A DNA stretch of 64,000 bases, from contig OY756141.1 of the NCBI GenBank assembly GCA_963576785.1, positions 248,001-312,000 on the forward strand, read 5' to 3'. The stretch comes from Chlorophyllum brunneum. Taxonomy: Eukaryota > Basidiomycota > Agaricomycetes > Agaricales > Agaricaceae. The translations under genes were made by a program, and so were the position numbers. The notes under the pieces were generated by a model that was not told the origin of the DNA, made no database searches, and saw only the letters and a list, made by a program, of their open reading frames with translations. Each line of letters begins with the position of its first letter. The first letter of the stretch is position 1. Below, piece after piece: positions 45,801 through 56,000 of the stretch.

Positions 45801-47009
45801 AGACTTGGGTCCTGAGAATGTTCCACCAGCATTCTTGATGCGCTGAATGATCCGGTTCGCATTCTGGAGGTGTTCCCAAACAAATCGACAAATTTTCGGA
45901 TTTTCGGGGATAGTTTCGAAGCCATCTACTGTTTCATATCGTGTTTGTGGTCCTTTGACTGGGACATCGTCAACAAAGGGTACAGCAATGTTAGGGATTT
46001 CGTCTTGAAGGAGGAATGTGAGATCTCCATGCTGGATTTGCATGGAGTTGGTGTAGCCCATAGGAATGGATGTGAGTCGAAGCGTTCCAAGAGGGGTTTG
46101 GAAAGTAGTTAGGTCGCGAGATTCTGAGGCAAGAGCATGCTGATCAAAGCCTACAAATAAATCAAATATTCCGTAGCAGCCCCAACCACCAAATGACTCA
46201 GCATATTGCTCAACGATAGGAGGAACTCCAGAGTCTTTAATAGTGACTGCATTCAGGGGTTGGAGATCATGAACGAGACGGAGTGATTTTCCATCTTTCT
46301 TGAGCACACAAAACCATCGAGACCAGTAAGATGAGCTTGATGGTTCGTAAACTCCAGCCATAATCTTGGCTTTGATTATATCGACTACTTGATGAAAGAT
46401 ACCAGGTGGAATAGGAATGTTTCGGATGACCCAGGGGACATGTTCTATTGTTGGGATAGTAATTGGGTCGAAGTATTCACTTGAGAACTTCCCCTTCTCA
46501 TCTTCTGTCCAGGCAAAACCGAGTTCTTGAATTTTGATGAGGTGGTGGACCAATTTCTCTTCCTCAGGCCATAAGAAGCCATCGGGGTTGATGTTCATAG
46601 ATTCCATGCAGTCACTAGTGTAGCGAGAGCCTGGAACAAAGTCAGGTGGGTGTGTAGGAAGGGTTGGTATTGTTTCGAGGGGGTTGCAAGGGATACGGCG
46701 GACAATTCGGAAGTTTTCAGGGAGTGTAGTGGCAACAGGCTTGATTCGGTTGGCAACCTTCTTATAGGCATAGCTTGATACTTCAGATGTTCGGACATAG
46801 TGTACAAGATCAGGAATTGAAACTTCATATATTTCTCGAGGCTGGTGGATGGGATTGAATGGTGCTGAGGTGAAGACAAGAGGCGAAATCATGGAACAGG
46901 ATAGGCGAGGACCCGAAAAGGAAGGTGGCTGACATAATTGGATTGGTGGCTGTGATGACAATGGTAGGATGTCTCCTCGGTTGTGTAGGACCGAATCATC
47001 GATATTCAA
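36870..47009 (-). CDS. Element A Pol: reverse transcriptase, RNase H, integrase (interrupted)
   Basis: Two parts, 47009-45058 and 38565-36870, separated by element C and its ATCCA duplication; joined they give 3648 bases, 1215 codons plus stop, with no break. The first part holds the Ty3-type reverse transcriptase (FVDD in place of the more usual YVDD/YMDD at the catalytic site, LRGFLGTLG thumb-type motif) and RNase H (VILGVDTSQIAVGYILQQ). The second has the integrase zinc finger (HDEMGHKG..CHEC), core residues in IDTMF, VTDNGPAF and the PVERRH glutamate, and a C-terminal GPLVVL domain. No chromodomain is seen. The frame starts at a TTG overlapping the Gag-protease stop, so expression needs a -1 shift or re-initiation. 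As it lies, the guest breaks it between RNase H and integrase. Confidence 0.85.
38571..38869 (-). repeat. 3' LTR of element C
   Basis: 299 bp, TGTTACG..CGTAACA ends. Identical to the 5' LTR by base-by-base reading. Confidence 0.95.
38870..38882 (-). other. Polypurine tract of element C
   Basis: Minus strand reads GAAAGGGAGGTAT directly next to the 3' LTR, the position where plus-strand DNA synthesis is primed. Confidence 0.75.
38978..39814 (-). CDS. Element C ORF3, unknown protein (278 aa)
   Basis: Lies between the pol stop and the 3' LTR, where retroviruses and some Gypsy elements carry env. ATG at 39814 (MPAERQLTPYPYLAEFEE), 97 bp after the pol stop, open to 38978. The protein is acidic to neutral and mostly helical. 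It has a cluster of His/Cys (HHICHTCEQK, about residues 145-154) that could bind a metal. No signal peptide, membrane span or furin site is seen, so an envelope is unlikely. An alternative start, an ATG overlapping the pol stop (ATGA at 39912-39915), opens a different 63-codon frame across its 5' end. Conservation in other copies would decide if it is real. Confidence 0.6.
   Translation of the reverse strand: MPAERQLTPYPYLAEFEELVPERTNQEEIVEGETLVDTIILLGAAVKATQEGASKIMDTLSDATPRLNQFIINEGRRDQLERHLYEINDDLQLLVISNIRARMHSILVALAERLNTYESRSTDNLSHHIVNRLLVSNDPFPIQHHICHTCEQKTQERTAADQLLHPDIEEEVAHLQTILTTVVPPITPMTFHPPTGYNTLKSEGEKDNDYWKEIVYKLLSNHTNDNTTYNNHTHFLFKEGPPHAPLWIGLRRVDKTPLIGGNKKDLARALGAAVPMNE
39912..43334 (-). 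CDS. Element C Pol: protease, RT, RNase H, integrase, chromodomain
   Basis: A 1140-codon frame encoding, in order, an aspartic protease (DSGCTHTC near residue 32), Ty3-type reverse transcriptase (YMDD in LVNYMDDFVI), RNase H (VEVDASGYGVGAVLSQ), and integrase. The integrase has a zinc finger (HHDKTDVGHPGQH..CDTC), the D..D..E core (SIDMIGP, SDRGPQFAS, GQTERINQ) and a GPF module. A C-terminal chromodomain (HRMRGKQKQYLIHWKGY..EDTWE) could guide insertion to methylated histone H3. The codon at 43334 is GTG, not ATG; the frame is open upstream across the gag stop to an in-frame TAG inside gag, so Pol is most likely made by a +1 shift from Gag. Confidence 0.93.
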   Translation of the reverse strand: MIPQKRNSTRELLLDSTIQTRKGRRQITTLVDSGCTHTCIAQRTIDEEQIPTKPLETPIRVINADGTENKKGEITDKAQLVLNNGNHTEQIDALVTQLESADLYLGHDWLVKHNPEIDWNNHVIRFTRCPEDCKTAHSNIRFNEKIRTVKEHIEEKKADRTDDEDLPPYLRQYTHLFNKKNFDNLPAHTVWDHEINLSEDAPPVLQSKVYPMTITEKQELQKFLDENLASGRIRPSQSPYATPCFFIPKKDGTKRLVQDYKKLNEYTIKDKTPLPLISEVLDRLKGAKVFNKLDIIWGYNNVRIRKGDEWKAAFVTNNGLFEPTVMFFGMSNSPATFQRMMNTIFRELLHEGTLVNYMDDFVIPGTTQEELEKRTTRFLDIAAKHQLYFKRSKCVFDAKEIPILGFVVGQGSVKMEEEKVKAVREWPTPKSVKDVEKFLGFANFYRRFIQDFSNIATPLHELKKKDAQWSWSERQQQAFEEIKKKITSEPVLAMPRDKGQYRVEVDASGYGVGAVLSQDQDNQWHPIAFHSRTMTPAERNYQIYDKELLAIREAVKTWRQYLLDADKPFEIWTDHKNLEYFRKPQQLTGRQARWQLELQEYHYTLKHIPGKTNTKADVLSRLTKTDTTRDNTDITLLPDHLFDNTTTEIRQIWDISGEEDLKHRLRKEQRRETQWLREKEKRPEEIWETDGLPIFEGRIYVPPNTELRQEILQQHHDKTDVGHPGQHRMIELLKRTYWWPQMRNDVKRYIKGCDTCQRNKILRTRPTTHLHPLPIPTGPWEEISIDMIGPLPESEGYDAILVIVDRFSKMIRLRAVNTTLSSEELGDIYRDDIWRQHGIPRRIISDRGPQFASKFMAELCKATGTQRNLSTAYHPQTDGQTERINQEVEAYLRNVINHAQNNWKKWLSTAEFQYNDKTHSATGHSPFQIVYGRHPWKGDISNEIKAPAITERIQELQDIRQATIKMLQQNQIQMEKRNSTKPEHEYQIGDQIWLEADNIRTTRPTKKLDHKRYGPFRVKEKIGETSYRLELPETWAIHDVFNSRLLSPYHNPEYDSQRTPPPPIPEIINDEEHYEVDEVRGHRMRGKQKQYLIHWKGYTSEEDTWEDETNLDSAKEAVQEFISKISRTKPIKRGGKKQQL
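43394..44665 (-). CDS. Element C Gag
   Basis: 423 aa from ATG 44665 (MSNSSSSRTPRRQR). The acidic N-terminal region contains an internal duplication: residues about 56-80 and 101-125 are near copies (ETEFDTEVA..IAETYE). A retrotransposon Gag capsid-like domain follows (EPGYFNGDRTKFDDWWRAIS onwards). Near the C-terminus are two zinc knuckles, CYNCNLYGHIAKYC and CYNCGKQGHISKNC, for RNA packaging. Ends at TAG 43394-43396. Confidence 0.92.
   Translation of the reverse strand: MSNSSSSRTPRRQRAPRPTNIQGSPVATGSKRSTEPEIPEGLKRQKSEHSVDETTALFETEFDTEVAENTSDIDIAETYEEESEHSTDEEPAPAEEEIDTALLETEFDTEVADATADIEIAETYENEHSEPESEPEMTDEINVPKNLAPEPGYFNGDRTKFDDWWRAISLWLMFNKIDEEEQKIVAILARMKGGLAGPYANTQLQAIQNKKTPAWEDFTKEVEATFSLGNRKAIAEGEIETFKQGKKNTADFLIEFEALRAQAGTDDTHAIFLLKRHTRADIIRTIVDYPTTSVPTTYSKWKTTILAVGQGYEATDITRGDVKTTTGVIYGGRGQPMEIGRQRADTDQTGKPRCYNCNLYGHIAKYCRKKTKVTYTKITCYNCGKQGHISKNCRAPKKAHIREVNEDDEQEIEEKEDFVKGSE
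44746..44757 (-). other. Self-priming primer-binding site of element C
   Basis: Minus strand reads TTGGTAAAGTGT one base after the 5' LTR. It is a perfect 12-base complement of ACACTTTACCAA in the LTR at 44852-44841, the predicted 5' end of the mRNA. Confidence 0.75.
44759..45057 (-). repeat. 5' LTR of element C
   Basis: 299 bp. Contains a TATA box (TATATAA, minus strand 44886-44880) about 30-34 bases before the predicted transcription start at 44852. Confidence 0.93.
44841..44886 (-). promoter_or_regulatory. Element C promoter: TATA box and predicted transcription start
   Basis: TATATAA at 44886-44880 and the sequence ACACTTTACCAA starting at 44852. The spacing suits RNA polymerase II initiation there, which would put the self-priming sequence at the very 5' end of the RNA. 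Confidence 0.6.
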
Positions 47010-50000
47010 AAACCTGCACCTGGCTGGACTACAGACCGGACTCGTACCATGGTTGGAATAGTGAGTAGTTCCTTTGTGTTTGGGTCTAAGAGTGTAATAT
47101 CTGAATCCCCATTGCTGTAGTGGCGTGTTTTAGACTGGGTGAGAGTCATAAATGGACATCCAAGAAGCATTTCGTATGGCGCATTTTCGAACACCTGGAC
47201 CTGGAGATAGAAGATATTGCTGCCAATACGAACAGGGAGGTCTTGAAGGAGTCCCAGAGTCATTTCCTTCATCGAATTTGCAGATTCCATCAACATGTTC
47301 TGCTCTTTTAGCAGAGGTAGGCCTAATTTCTCCCATATGTCTCGTCGAATCCCTATAATTTGCGAACCTTCATCCAGTATAGCATCTACTATCATCTTTC
47401 CATCAAGCTCAAGAGGTATGGTGCGCAGTTCTTCGACATTATTTGCAACAATGATTGGATTAGATGGTGATGAGAGATGGTGATGAAGCAAGGATAGAGA
47501 AGGATGTTGGGTCTCGGATTGGCCTTGTTCGAGCATAGAGGATGTTGCTAGTGCTCCAGTTGGCACTCGGTGAGTAGTTACTTGCTCCTTGATATGTTTT
47601 CTGACATCCGGAGCGATGGCATAGAGTTCCCTTTGGGTGAGAGTGACTGTTCCATCTAGGCTTTGTTGTATGACCTGCTGGACTGCTTTAGGGTCTTCAA
47701 TTGGTGAAGAAAATCGATACTGGGTTTGCTGCGAAGCAGGGTGGGTAGGAGAGGTGTTAGAAGGGACGGGTTTGGAGACTGGTATTGTTTGGGTAGATGG
47801 GTGAGCTGGAGGGCCAACAGGATCATTCTGGGAGGTGTTTGGAGACCTAGGGGCTCGTCCTGCAGTGCCTGGTGAGTTCTTTGGCTTTCCTCCACTCCCA
47901 ATACGTTTTCTAATCTCCTCTTGACGTTTGAGAGCTGCTAGAGCAACCGCTTCGAGCCTGACAATCTCCTCTTCATCCTGGGAGGTGGGGAAGGTGGAAT
48001 ATGGCATGGCTGAAGTGTTAGGAACATTGTTGTTACTTGGAGCGAGCTGGTGCGATTGAGATACCTCCAGGATGTTGGCTTGGGCATGGGTAATTGGTGG
48101 TGAGTGCGATTTATGCCAGTTATCAATTCGTTCCATCATATTTCGTCCAGGCGCGATCTGGGGAGATACTGGGGTACTGTTAGGCATACAGATCCGGTTT
48201 GTAGTGTCCCGGATGCATAAACCTCGTCGAATATATTCATCCAACTTCGGACAGTGCCTAAACATATGATTTGGGTCTGAGCAGAACCCACAGGGCCATC
48301 CAGTGCATCGTTGTTGAGTATTTTGCTGGGGAGGTGGTTGGTATGAAGGTTGGAATGTATTGGTACGTGGATTGGTGGGTTTTCCTGCCAAGCGATTGAG
48401 AAATGCATCTGAAGTCAAGATTTGTTCAATCGAAGACATATCAAATGTTTCCCGAGGTGATGGAGTGAATGTAGCTATGGGAGCGGGTGGGATTTGAGGA
48501 GGAGGATAGAGAGAGGGTGTAGATAAGGCAAGAACATTTCCTCCTGTTCGTCTATCCAGTAGAAATCGAGCTGCTTCCTCTATGACCAAAATATCCCAAG
48601 GTTCATCAAGGGGATGAAGTGGGTCCTGAAGACGAAGCTGGGTACGAAGCTGGTTGCAAAAATCAATGTGGAACCCATTGATGAAGAGTTTATTGCGCTC
48701 CCGATGTGATATCAAAAGACGGTGTTGAGGAAACGACCATAACAAGTTGTTTGCTGGGGGCAGCAGTAAACGCAGTGGGAGAGAACGTAGGGTCTACTCA
48801 CCGAGATAATAAACTTCTATCTGATACCTGTAGAAAGGTAATTCGGATAGACAGATATTATTAATGAAATGGTTGACGTCAGTTAAGTAGAGGTCAAAGT
48901 CGATTAGATCGATGGAGGTGTTGTACTCAAGGAGATAGGCAATGATAAAGAAGTTGTTCGATTGAACAAGATGCAGAACTTAGGTCTGCTACATGGGGTT
49001 TATATACATATTGTAACATAGACGAGTCATACTACATAAAATACTAGCATTGCATGGATTGTTCCTTATGACTCCCTTTAACTGCGGCGTAGTGCCTGCG
49101 GAGTACTGCAGAACGTAGTATCTAGTCATTGGTACTATGTAGAATAATCTATCAAGTACTTATGACTCTCATCGTATGCAGAGCAACTCATAGGAAGTTA
49201 CTATGGAATGAAGTTACTGGAAAGTAACGGATCAGTCTATTATTATCATAATGACTTCATAGTCTATTTCTAGAATATGTCCGAAACTTCAACACTCCTC
49301 CTTGCTCTGTATTGATATAGAGTTTTAATCACTCAAACGTCAAGCCAAGGCAAGGTCGGAATAGATTGAATTTAATTTTGTCTAAATTCTTTGTGAGAAT
49401 ATTGGCAGGATTTTCAGTGCCTTTCACAGAGAATATTTCAATTTTTCCGTCTTCTACCAAATCACGGATGTAATGGTATTTGACGTCGACGTGTTTTGAT
49501 CGTTTTTCTGTTACTGGATTTTTGGCCCAAAATATTGAACCCTCATTATCACCGAAGAGATAAGGGGCCAATGATTGGATACCAATTTCTTCCAACGAAT
49601 TGACAGTCCAAACGAGTTGTCGACTGCAATCCGACAAAGCCATATATTCGGCTTCAGTGGAAGATAATGCAACAGTTTTCTGTTTCCTACTTAACCAAGC
49701 GATAGCTCCGCTGGCTAACAAACAGAAATATCCAGTTACAGATTTACGACTAATTGGATCACCAGCCCAATCAGAGTCGGAAAAGGCATTCAGGCCTTGC
49801 ATAGAACTTCCATTATAGGTAATTCTATATTTGCAAGTAGCATTAAGATACTTTAGCAAATGTAAGCCTGCATTGTAATGCGCTTTAGTTGGGTTGGTCA
49901 TATGTTGTGACAATTTGACAGTGGCGAAAGCTATGTCGGGCCGACTGCCTATCATCAGATACATAACCAATCCTACTAATTGTTGATACCTCTTTATGAA

Positions 50001-53000
50001 GTCAGGTGTCGCTTTTCCTGTATTGGATTCGAAGATAAATCCATTTGGTAATGGTATTTCTTCCTTTCCAATTATATTAAATCGATCAAGAACTTTTCCT
50101 AGATAATCCATTTGGTCTAGGGTGATTGATCGGTTTATAGGATTTCGCGAAATCTTCATACCAAGGAACTCTTTGGTTGGACCAAGGTCTTGGCATTCCC
50201 ATTTCTTCATAAAGAGTGCTCGCTTCTCATATAGAAGTCTAGAGCCTCTAATTCCGACAAACATTGAGTCATCTACATAGACCAGAGCTATAATAAGCTC
50301 TTTGGTTTCAGGGTCATAGTAATAATAGACTCCAGCATCTAGTTTGGATCGGACAAATCCTAGGTCAGTCATTGACTTAGTCAATTCCTTCCACCATTGT
50401 CGTCCAGATTGCTTTAATCAATAAATGGCTCGGTTTAATTTCCAAACCAAATTACCACGACCTGTATTGAAACCTTCTGGAAGTTCCATATAGAGTTCTT
50501 CATCCAGTTTTCCGTAGAGATAAGCAGTTTTAACATCTAAACTGAGCATCTCCCAATCGTTGAGGGCAGCGACTGCAAATATGAGTCGTGCTGTCTCATA
50601 ACGGACTACTGGTGAAAATAATTCATCGTAATCGATTCCCTCTATCTGAGAGAATCCTTTTGCTACTAGTCGAGCACGGTATCGACCATCTGATTTGGGT
50701 GTAAAGACCCATCTATTTTTGACAGCTTTTCTTCCAGGTGGAAGTTTAGCTAAGTCATAAACATGTCTTTCTTTGAGTGAATTTAACTCTTCTAAGCACG
50801 CTTTCCACCATTTAGATTTCTCTTCTGATGGTAGTTGATTTAGATCCTTGAAAGAAATAGGAACTAATGGTGATTCGACTTTTTGAGCACACAGATAATC
50901 GATCATCCCTACTCCTCCTTCTCTGCATAAGTCTTCTAATGTAGAAGCTTCATACTGAGAATGTCTATCGATTATCCCAGGTTTGGAAGCCTCTGATCGA
51001 ATTTGTCTAACAAGTCTGCTTGTAGAACTTGTTAATTTCGACTTAGGAGGTTGGAACATCTCATAGTCCTGGAGTATTTTGGTCGGATGCTTTGTAGAAC
51101 CATAGAAGTTTCCTGGACGTTCAGGTACTTTTCTGGTTCTTTGTGGTCTCTGAGTTATTTCAGGAACCGGTATTTGATCCGAGTGACCTCGTGGTACAGA
51201 AGGACCAGTATCCCGATCATCTTCGACAGGGGTATAGGGTATGAATGGTTGTACATCCGGATCATCTCTGGGAGAAGGTGGATCGTTCAAACCTTCAGGG
51301 TGATTAGGTGGATCAGCATATGATAATCCATCACTGTCATCGTCTTCTGGTGTTTGTGCTTCTCTTGGTGGAAAGAGAATATTTTGCACAATACTATCCC
51401 ACTCCTCCTGAACATCGGTATCGATATTCGGTGCTTTTCCCTTTCCTTTATTCTTTTTAGGTTCAGGGAAAGGAGTTGGAATTCGTCCATGTACAGATCT
51501 ATAAGTCCTTTCTTCCGGAGAACTTCCGGTAGAAGTTCGGGGAATAGGGCTTGGTAGTTTATCAATAGGTAAACTAGTAGATGGATCTGGAGCATGGAAG
51601 ACAATAACTTCCGAAGGTGTACTTCGAGAAGTAGAAGATGATGGTTGGTTCATCCGTTCTTCTCGCTTCTTCCCAACACATTTAGGGAAGTGTTCTTCGC
51701 TGAATACGGCTGTTGGAGATGTATAGATTACATTTCCATTTAGGTGCCTCATGAAACAATAATTTTTCCTATCTGATGTCCAACCAAGGAAAATCATGAG
51801 TTCTGACTTCGCTGTCAGTTTATTGTCTCTTATCTCTTTTGGGAGAAAGACATAAGCACCGCAGCCAAAGACTCTCTCTTTAGAGATGTCTGGAATCTTC
51901 TGATTCAACACTTCATAAGGTGTTTTCCACATGAGCCGTGATACCAGTGTTTTATTATAGATATGTATCGCATGATCTATAGAAAACTCCCACCAACCAT
52001 CAGGAATACAAGCATGATGCCACATGGCTTCTGCTTTATCCATTAGAGTTCGGTTCAAGCGTTCTGCTCGACCATTTTGTTGGTGTATGTGCAGTGCACT
52101 GGTCTCATGTATAATCCCTAATGAGCGCAAATGAGATTGCAACTCGTCAGTTGCATACTCTCCTCCTCTATCAGTGCAGAGATATTTTAATTTAGTCTCG
52201 TATTGAGTCTGAATTAAGGCAATGAAATTTTTCATTTCTTCTGCTGCTTCTGATTTCTTATGGAGGAAGCGAATCCATCCATGAGAGGAAAAGTCGTCCA
52301 TTATGGTCATGACCCATTTAAATTTATGGTAAGAAAGAATCAGAAGTTCAACTAAATCCGAGTGTATTCTTTCGAATGGACGCTTTGCGCATATAGAGTT
52401 CTCTCTAAAGGGTTTCTGGTGCATCTTTCCCTTGGCACAACCGTCACAGACTGGTTTTTGCTCGGGAATCCGCACCGGAGTAAACCCAATCGTATTTTTC
52501 TCAAAGTGATTGAGGATACGATTAGAGGGATGTCCTAATCTCGCATGTACAACTTGGTAGCCAACGATCGGATCCGCAGTCATAGCTGCTTGTTCCGAGT
52601 GTACAATTTTTGTATTAACAAAATGTAAAGTAGTGTTGCGACTTGCTGAAGGATATGCTTGAAGAATAGCATTTCCTTCGCTATCAACTACTACTGATTC
52701 GTTGGCATCTGTTCTAACAGTTTTGCCATCCTGGCATAACTGTCCCACTGACATTAGTCGTTCAGAGGTTCCTTTCAAAAGAAAGACTGGATATATTAAT
52801 ATCTGCATTGGTTGAACGCTGTCAGTCTTCCCATTATAGACTCTATGCTTAAGCATAACTGCGCCAAGACCAACCGCATTAAGATAGGGGCCTTGTGCTC
52901 CTACAGTCTTAATTGGGATCGAAACTTCGAGTTCTTCGAAGTTAATGAAGTCTTCCGCATAAGGGGTGTAATGACATGATGCCCCTGAGTCTAATAACCA

Positions 53001-56000
53001 TACGTCACTATATTCTTCTAGTGGCGTTATGCTTTGATCATTGCTTCGCGATCGAGATCTAAATTGATCCGGTACTCTTAAATACTGATCGGGTATGCGC
53101 GTGGAGAAACAGGAAAATTGAGAAGTGTTAAAACACTTCTCATTCATCGATTCGCATAAAGAAAATACATGATTATGGGATCCTAAAGATCCCGATTGTA
53201 TTTTTACATGTCCGGCCCCTGACGTCCTTTCCCCTTGCCCTTGCCCTTCTTCTTGCGAAGACGGCCGGTCGGCAAATTGGTGACAGGACTGTGTATCAGG
53301 GTTAGTAAGAGTATCTGAGATCGAGTTGATCACGTACCCAGCTCCTCCCTTCTTCTTGAAGTCGCTCCCATAGTCGGTCGACGAGAGTCCGAGTGACACC
53401 TCAGATTGAGGTGCCGAAGCAAAGGGTTCGGACTTCGGAGACTTTGGGAGAGGCCCAGAAGAGGGTCCTGCGACATTCGCAGGGTTCCTGGGGTCGCAGA
53501 TGTCGTAGGCGACATTCTGAGCCGGTGCCATGAGGTCGTCGACCTCCTTCTCGCTCTCAAGCCGTTTGAAGGCTTCGTCTACCAACACTGAAAGTGTGGC
53601 AGGACACTTATCAGCGGTCTTGTTCTTCTGAGTAAGAGAGTATCTCTTACTCTGGAAGCGCTCTGTAGGAGGGGAGGCCCTTGGAAGAGGAGGAAACTCC
53701 TCTTCGTAGGTCCTGACAACCGGAGCTACTATTTCCTCCGGAGGAGGAAGGTAGTACGGCCGAACCTCTCCGGGTTCAAGCGAGTTGCCCCAGGCAACGG
53801 AGTCTATGCTTGGGATCTTTACCACATGATGCATAACCAAATTGAGTTTATTCCCAAATTTGGGAGAAATCAATAAGGTGTATGGCAAACCATGCAGTAA
53901 GAGAAAAGCAAATCGGACGCGAGTCGCATTAATATCGGGGTTACTATTTTTAGTGAACCATTTGCTTACCCTCGTGTGTCCCTCACAGGTACAACCTGGG
54001 GGGTGACCAGAAGGAACCGAAGGTGCACCGGGCGGTGTCACCGATCGTCCTTGTTGGGCGCGGGGGTGAGAGACCTCGTGCATCCGTCGATCGTAATGAT
54101 CGAGGGCACGTTTCTTCGCCATTTGCATGGGCGAAGGACCAGTGACGCGGTCGCGCCAGGTGGTCACCTGTTGGATCCGCAGTGAGTTTTTGAGTAGGGC
54201 GGTGAAACATAAGTTTCGTGCTTCAGCACGCACCTTTTTCTCGAGCTCAGCACGAGCATTCTCTCATGCCTGCTGGACCTTCTTGGGATTAACCCAAGTA
54301 AGCGGTTTTGGTCTCTCACTCACAAGTACACGAGTGGTCGGAGGAGCGGGAGCAGGAACGGGTCGAGGCGCGTCCATGCGCCTCATCAGGTCGAAGGGGG
54401 TCATCCCCGGACCAGTAAAGCGATGGACCACCGGTTCCGTGGCAGCGGCAAAGCCCACCATGGCTTCCGCCATGTGGGCCTGGGGTTTACCCTGGCACTT
54501 TTTGGGCTTCTTCTTTTTCTTCTGGACGTTAATCCAGGTAGGAGAAGGGGGAGAAGACTGAGGGGGCTGCCCACTCGGATTGGCAGGGTGACGAGGACCT
54601 CTCGCAGGCTGGGCCCTGGTATCACCTCCAGGGTGGAAGCGGTTCCAGGGTGGTCCAGGGCGAGTCCTGGGGATATTGCCCTGAGGGCGAGTTTGGTAGT
54701 TGGTGGTAGCGGCGAAAGATGCTTGGGGGTTAGACATGTTAGGTCTTGACCCTTCACGTCTTGACCACTCAGCATTTATAGCCTGCTGAACTACCTCCCA
54801 GGTCATATCTACAACATCGTGATTATTCGCCAATGTTGTTTGTGCCACAGCATTCCAATCCGGTGGTAATGCATTCAAAGTGATCATCGCGCCAAGAACT
54901 TCTGGCAATTTTACCTTAGCTGTTTCTAATTGAGAAGCCATTGTTCTCAATTCAGCTAGATCCATTGCTGGATCTTGATTCCCTGAAATGCACTTTTGCA
55001 ACATTCTTTGGAGAATTGAATACACTGTGGCAGGAGAAGGTGTCCCAAAGCGGGTTTTCAAATCAGTCCAGAGGAATCCAGGGGCATCATGCCCATGGAG
55101 TAACAGGGAATCAGGTAAGGTGCCATTAATAACAGCCAATGCCTGACCTCTCAATTGTTCTCTCCTTCTATCCTCCTCCGTTAAGGTGGTAGGATTGGCA
55201 GGAGAGAGATCCTGGTCTGTCACAGTCCATCCGGACTGGTCAGAACCAGTGACAGAAATAAGGGTTAGGGCATCCTGAAGCCTTCTAGACCAGAACGCAT
55301 AGTTCTTAGGCCCATTGAGCTTAGGTAAACCAGCGACGATATTATTAGTAGACATAATATCTTCATCGAGTGTATTTCTTTCTAGAAGAAGATTCTCGAA
55401 TCAGCAATGATCAAATACAAGGATAACTCTGTCAGGTAAAGCCCTATCATCCTATCTTGGTTAGAGGGGATGATAATGGTTTAACCATTGGTAAGGCTAC
55501 CGGGGCCCATAACCTGTTGAGGAAACAACCGTAACGAGTTGTTTGCTGGGGGCAGCAGTAAACGCAGTGGGAGAGAACGTAGGGTCTACTCACCGAGATA
55601 ATAAGCTTCTATCTGATACCTGTAGAAAGGTAATTCGGATAGACAGATATTATTGATGAAGCGGTTAACGTCAGTTAAGTAGAGGTCAAAGTCGATTAAA
55701 TCGATTGAGGTGTTGTACTCAAAGAGATAGGCAATGATGAAGAAGTTGTTCGATTGAACAAGATGCAGAACTTAGGTCTGCTACATGGGGTTTATATACA
55801 TATTGTAACATAGACGAGTTATACTACATAAAATACTAGTGTTGCATGGATTGTTCCTTATGACTCCCTTTAACTGCGGCGTAGTGCCTGCAGAGTACTG
55901 CAGAACGTAGTATCTAGTCATTGGTACTATGTAGAATAATCTATCAAGTACTTATGACTCTCATCGTATGCAGAGCAACTCATAGGAAGTTACTACGGAA

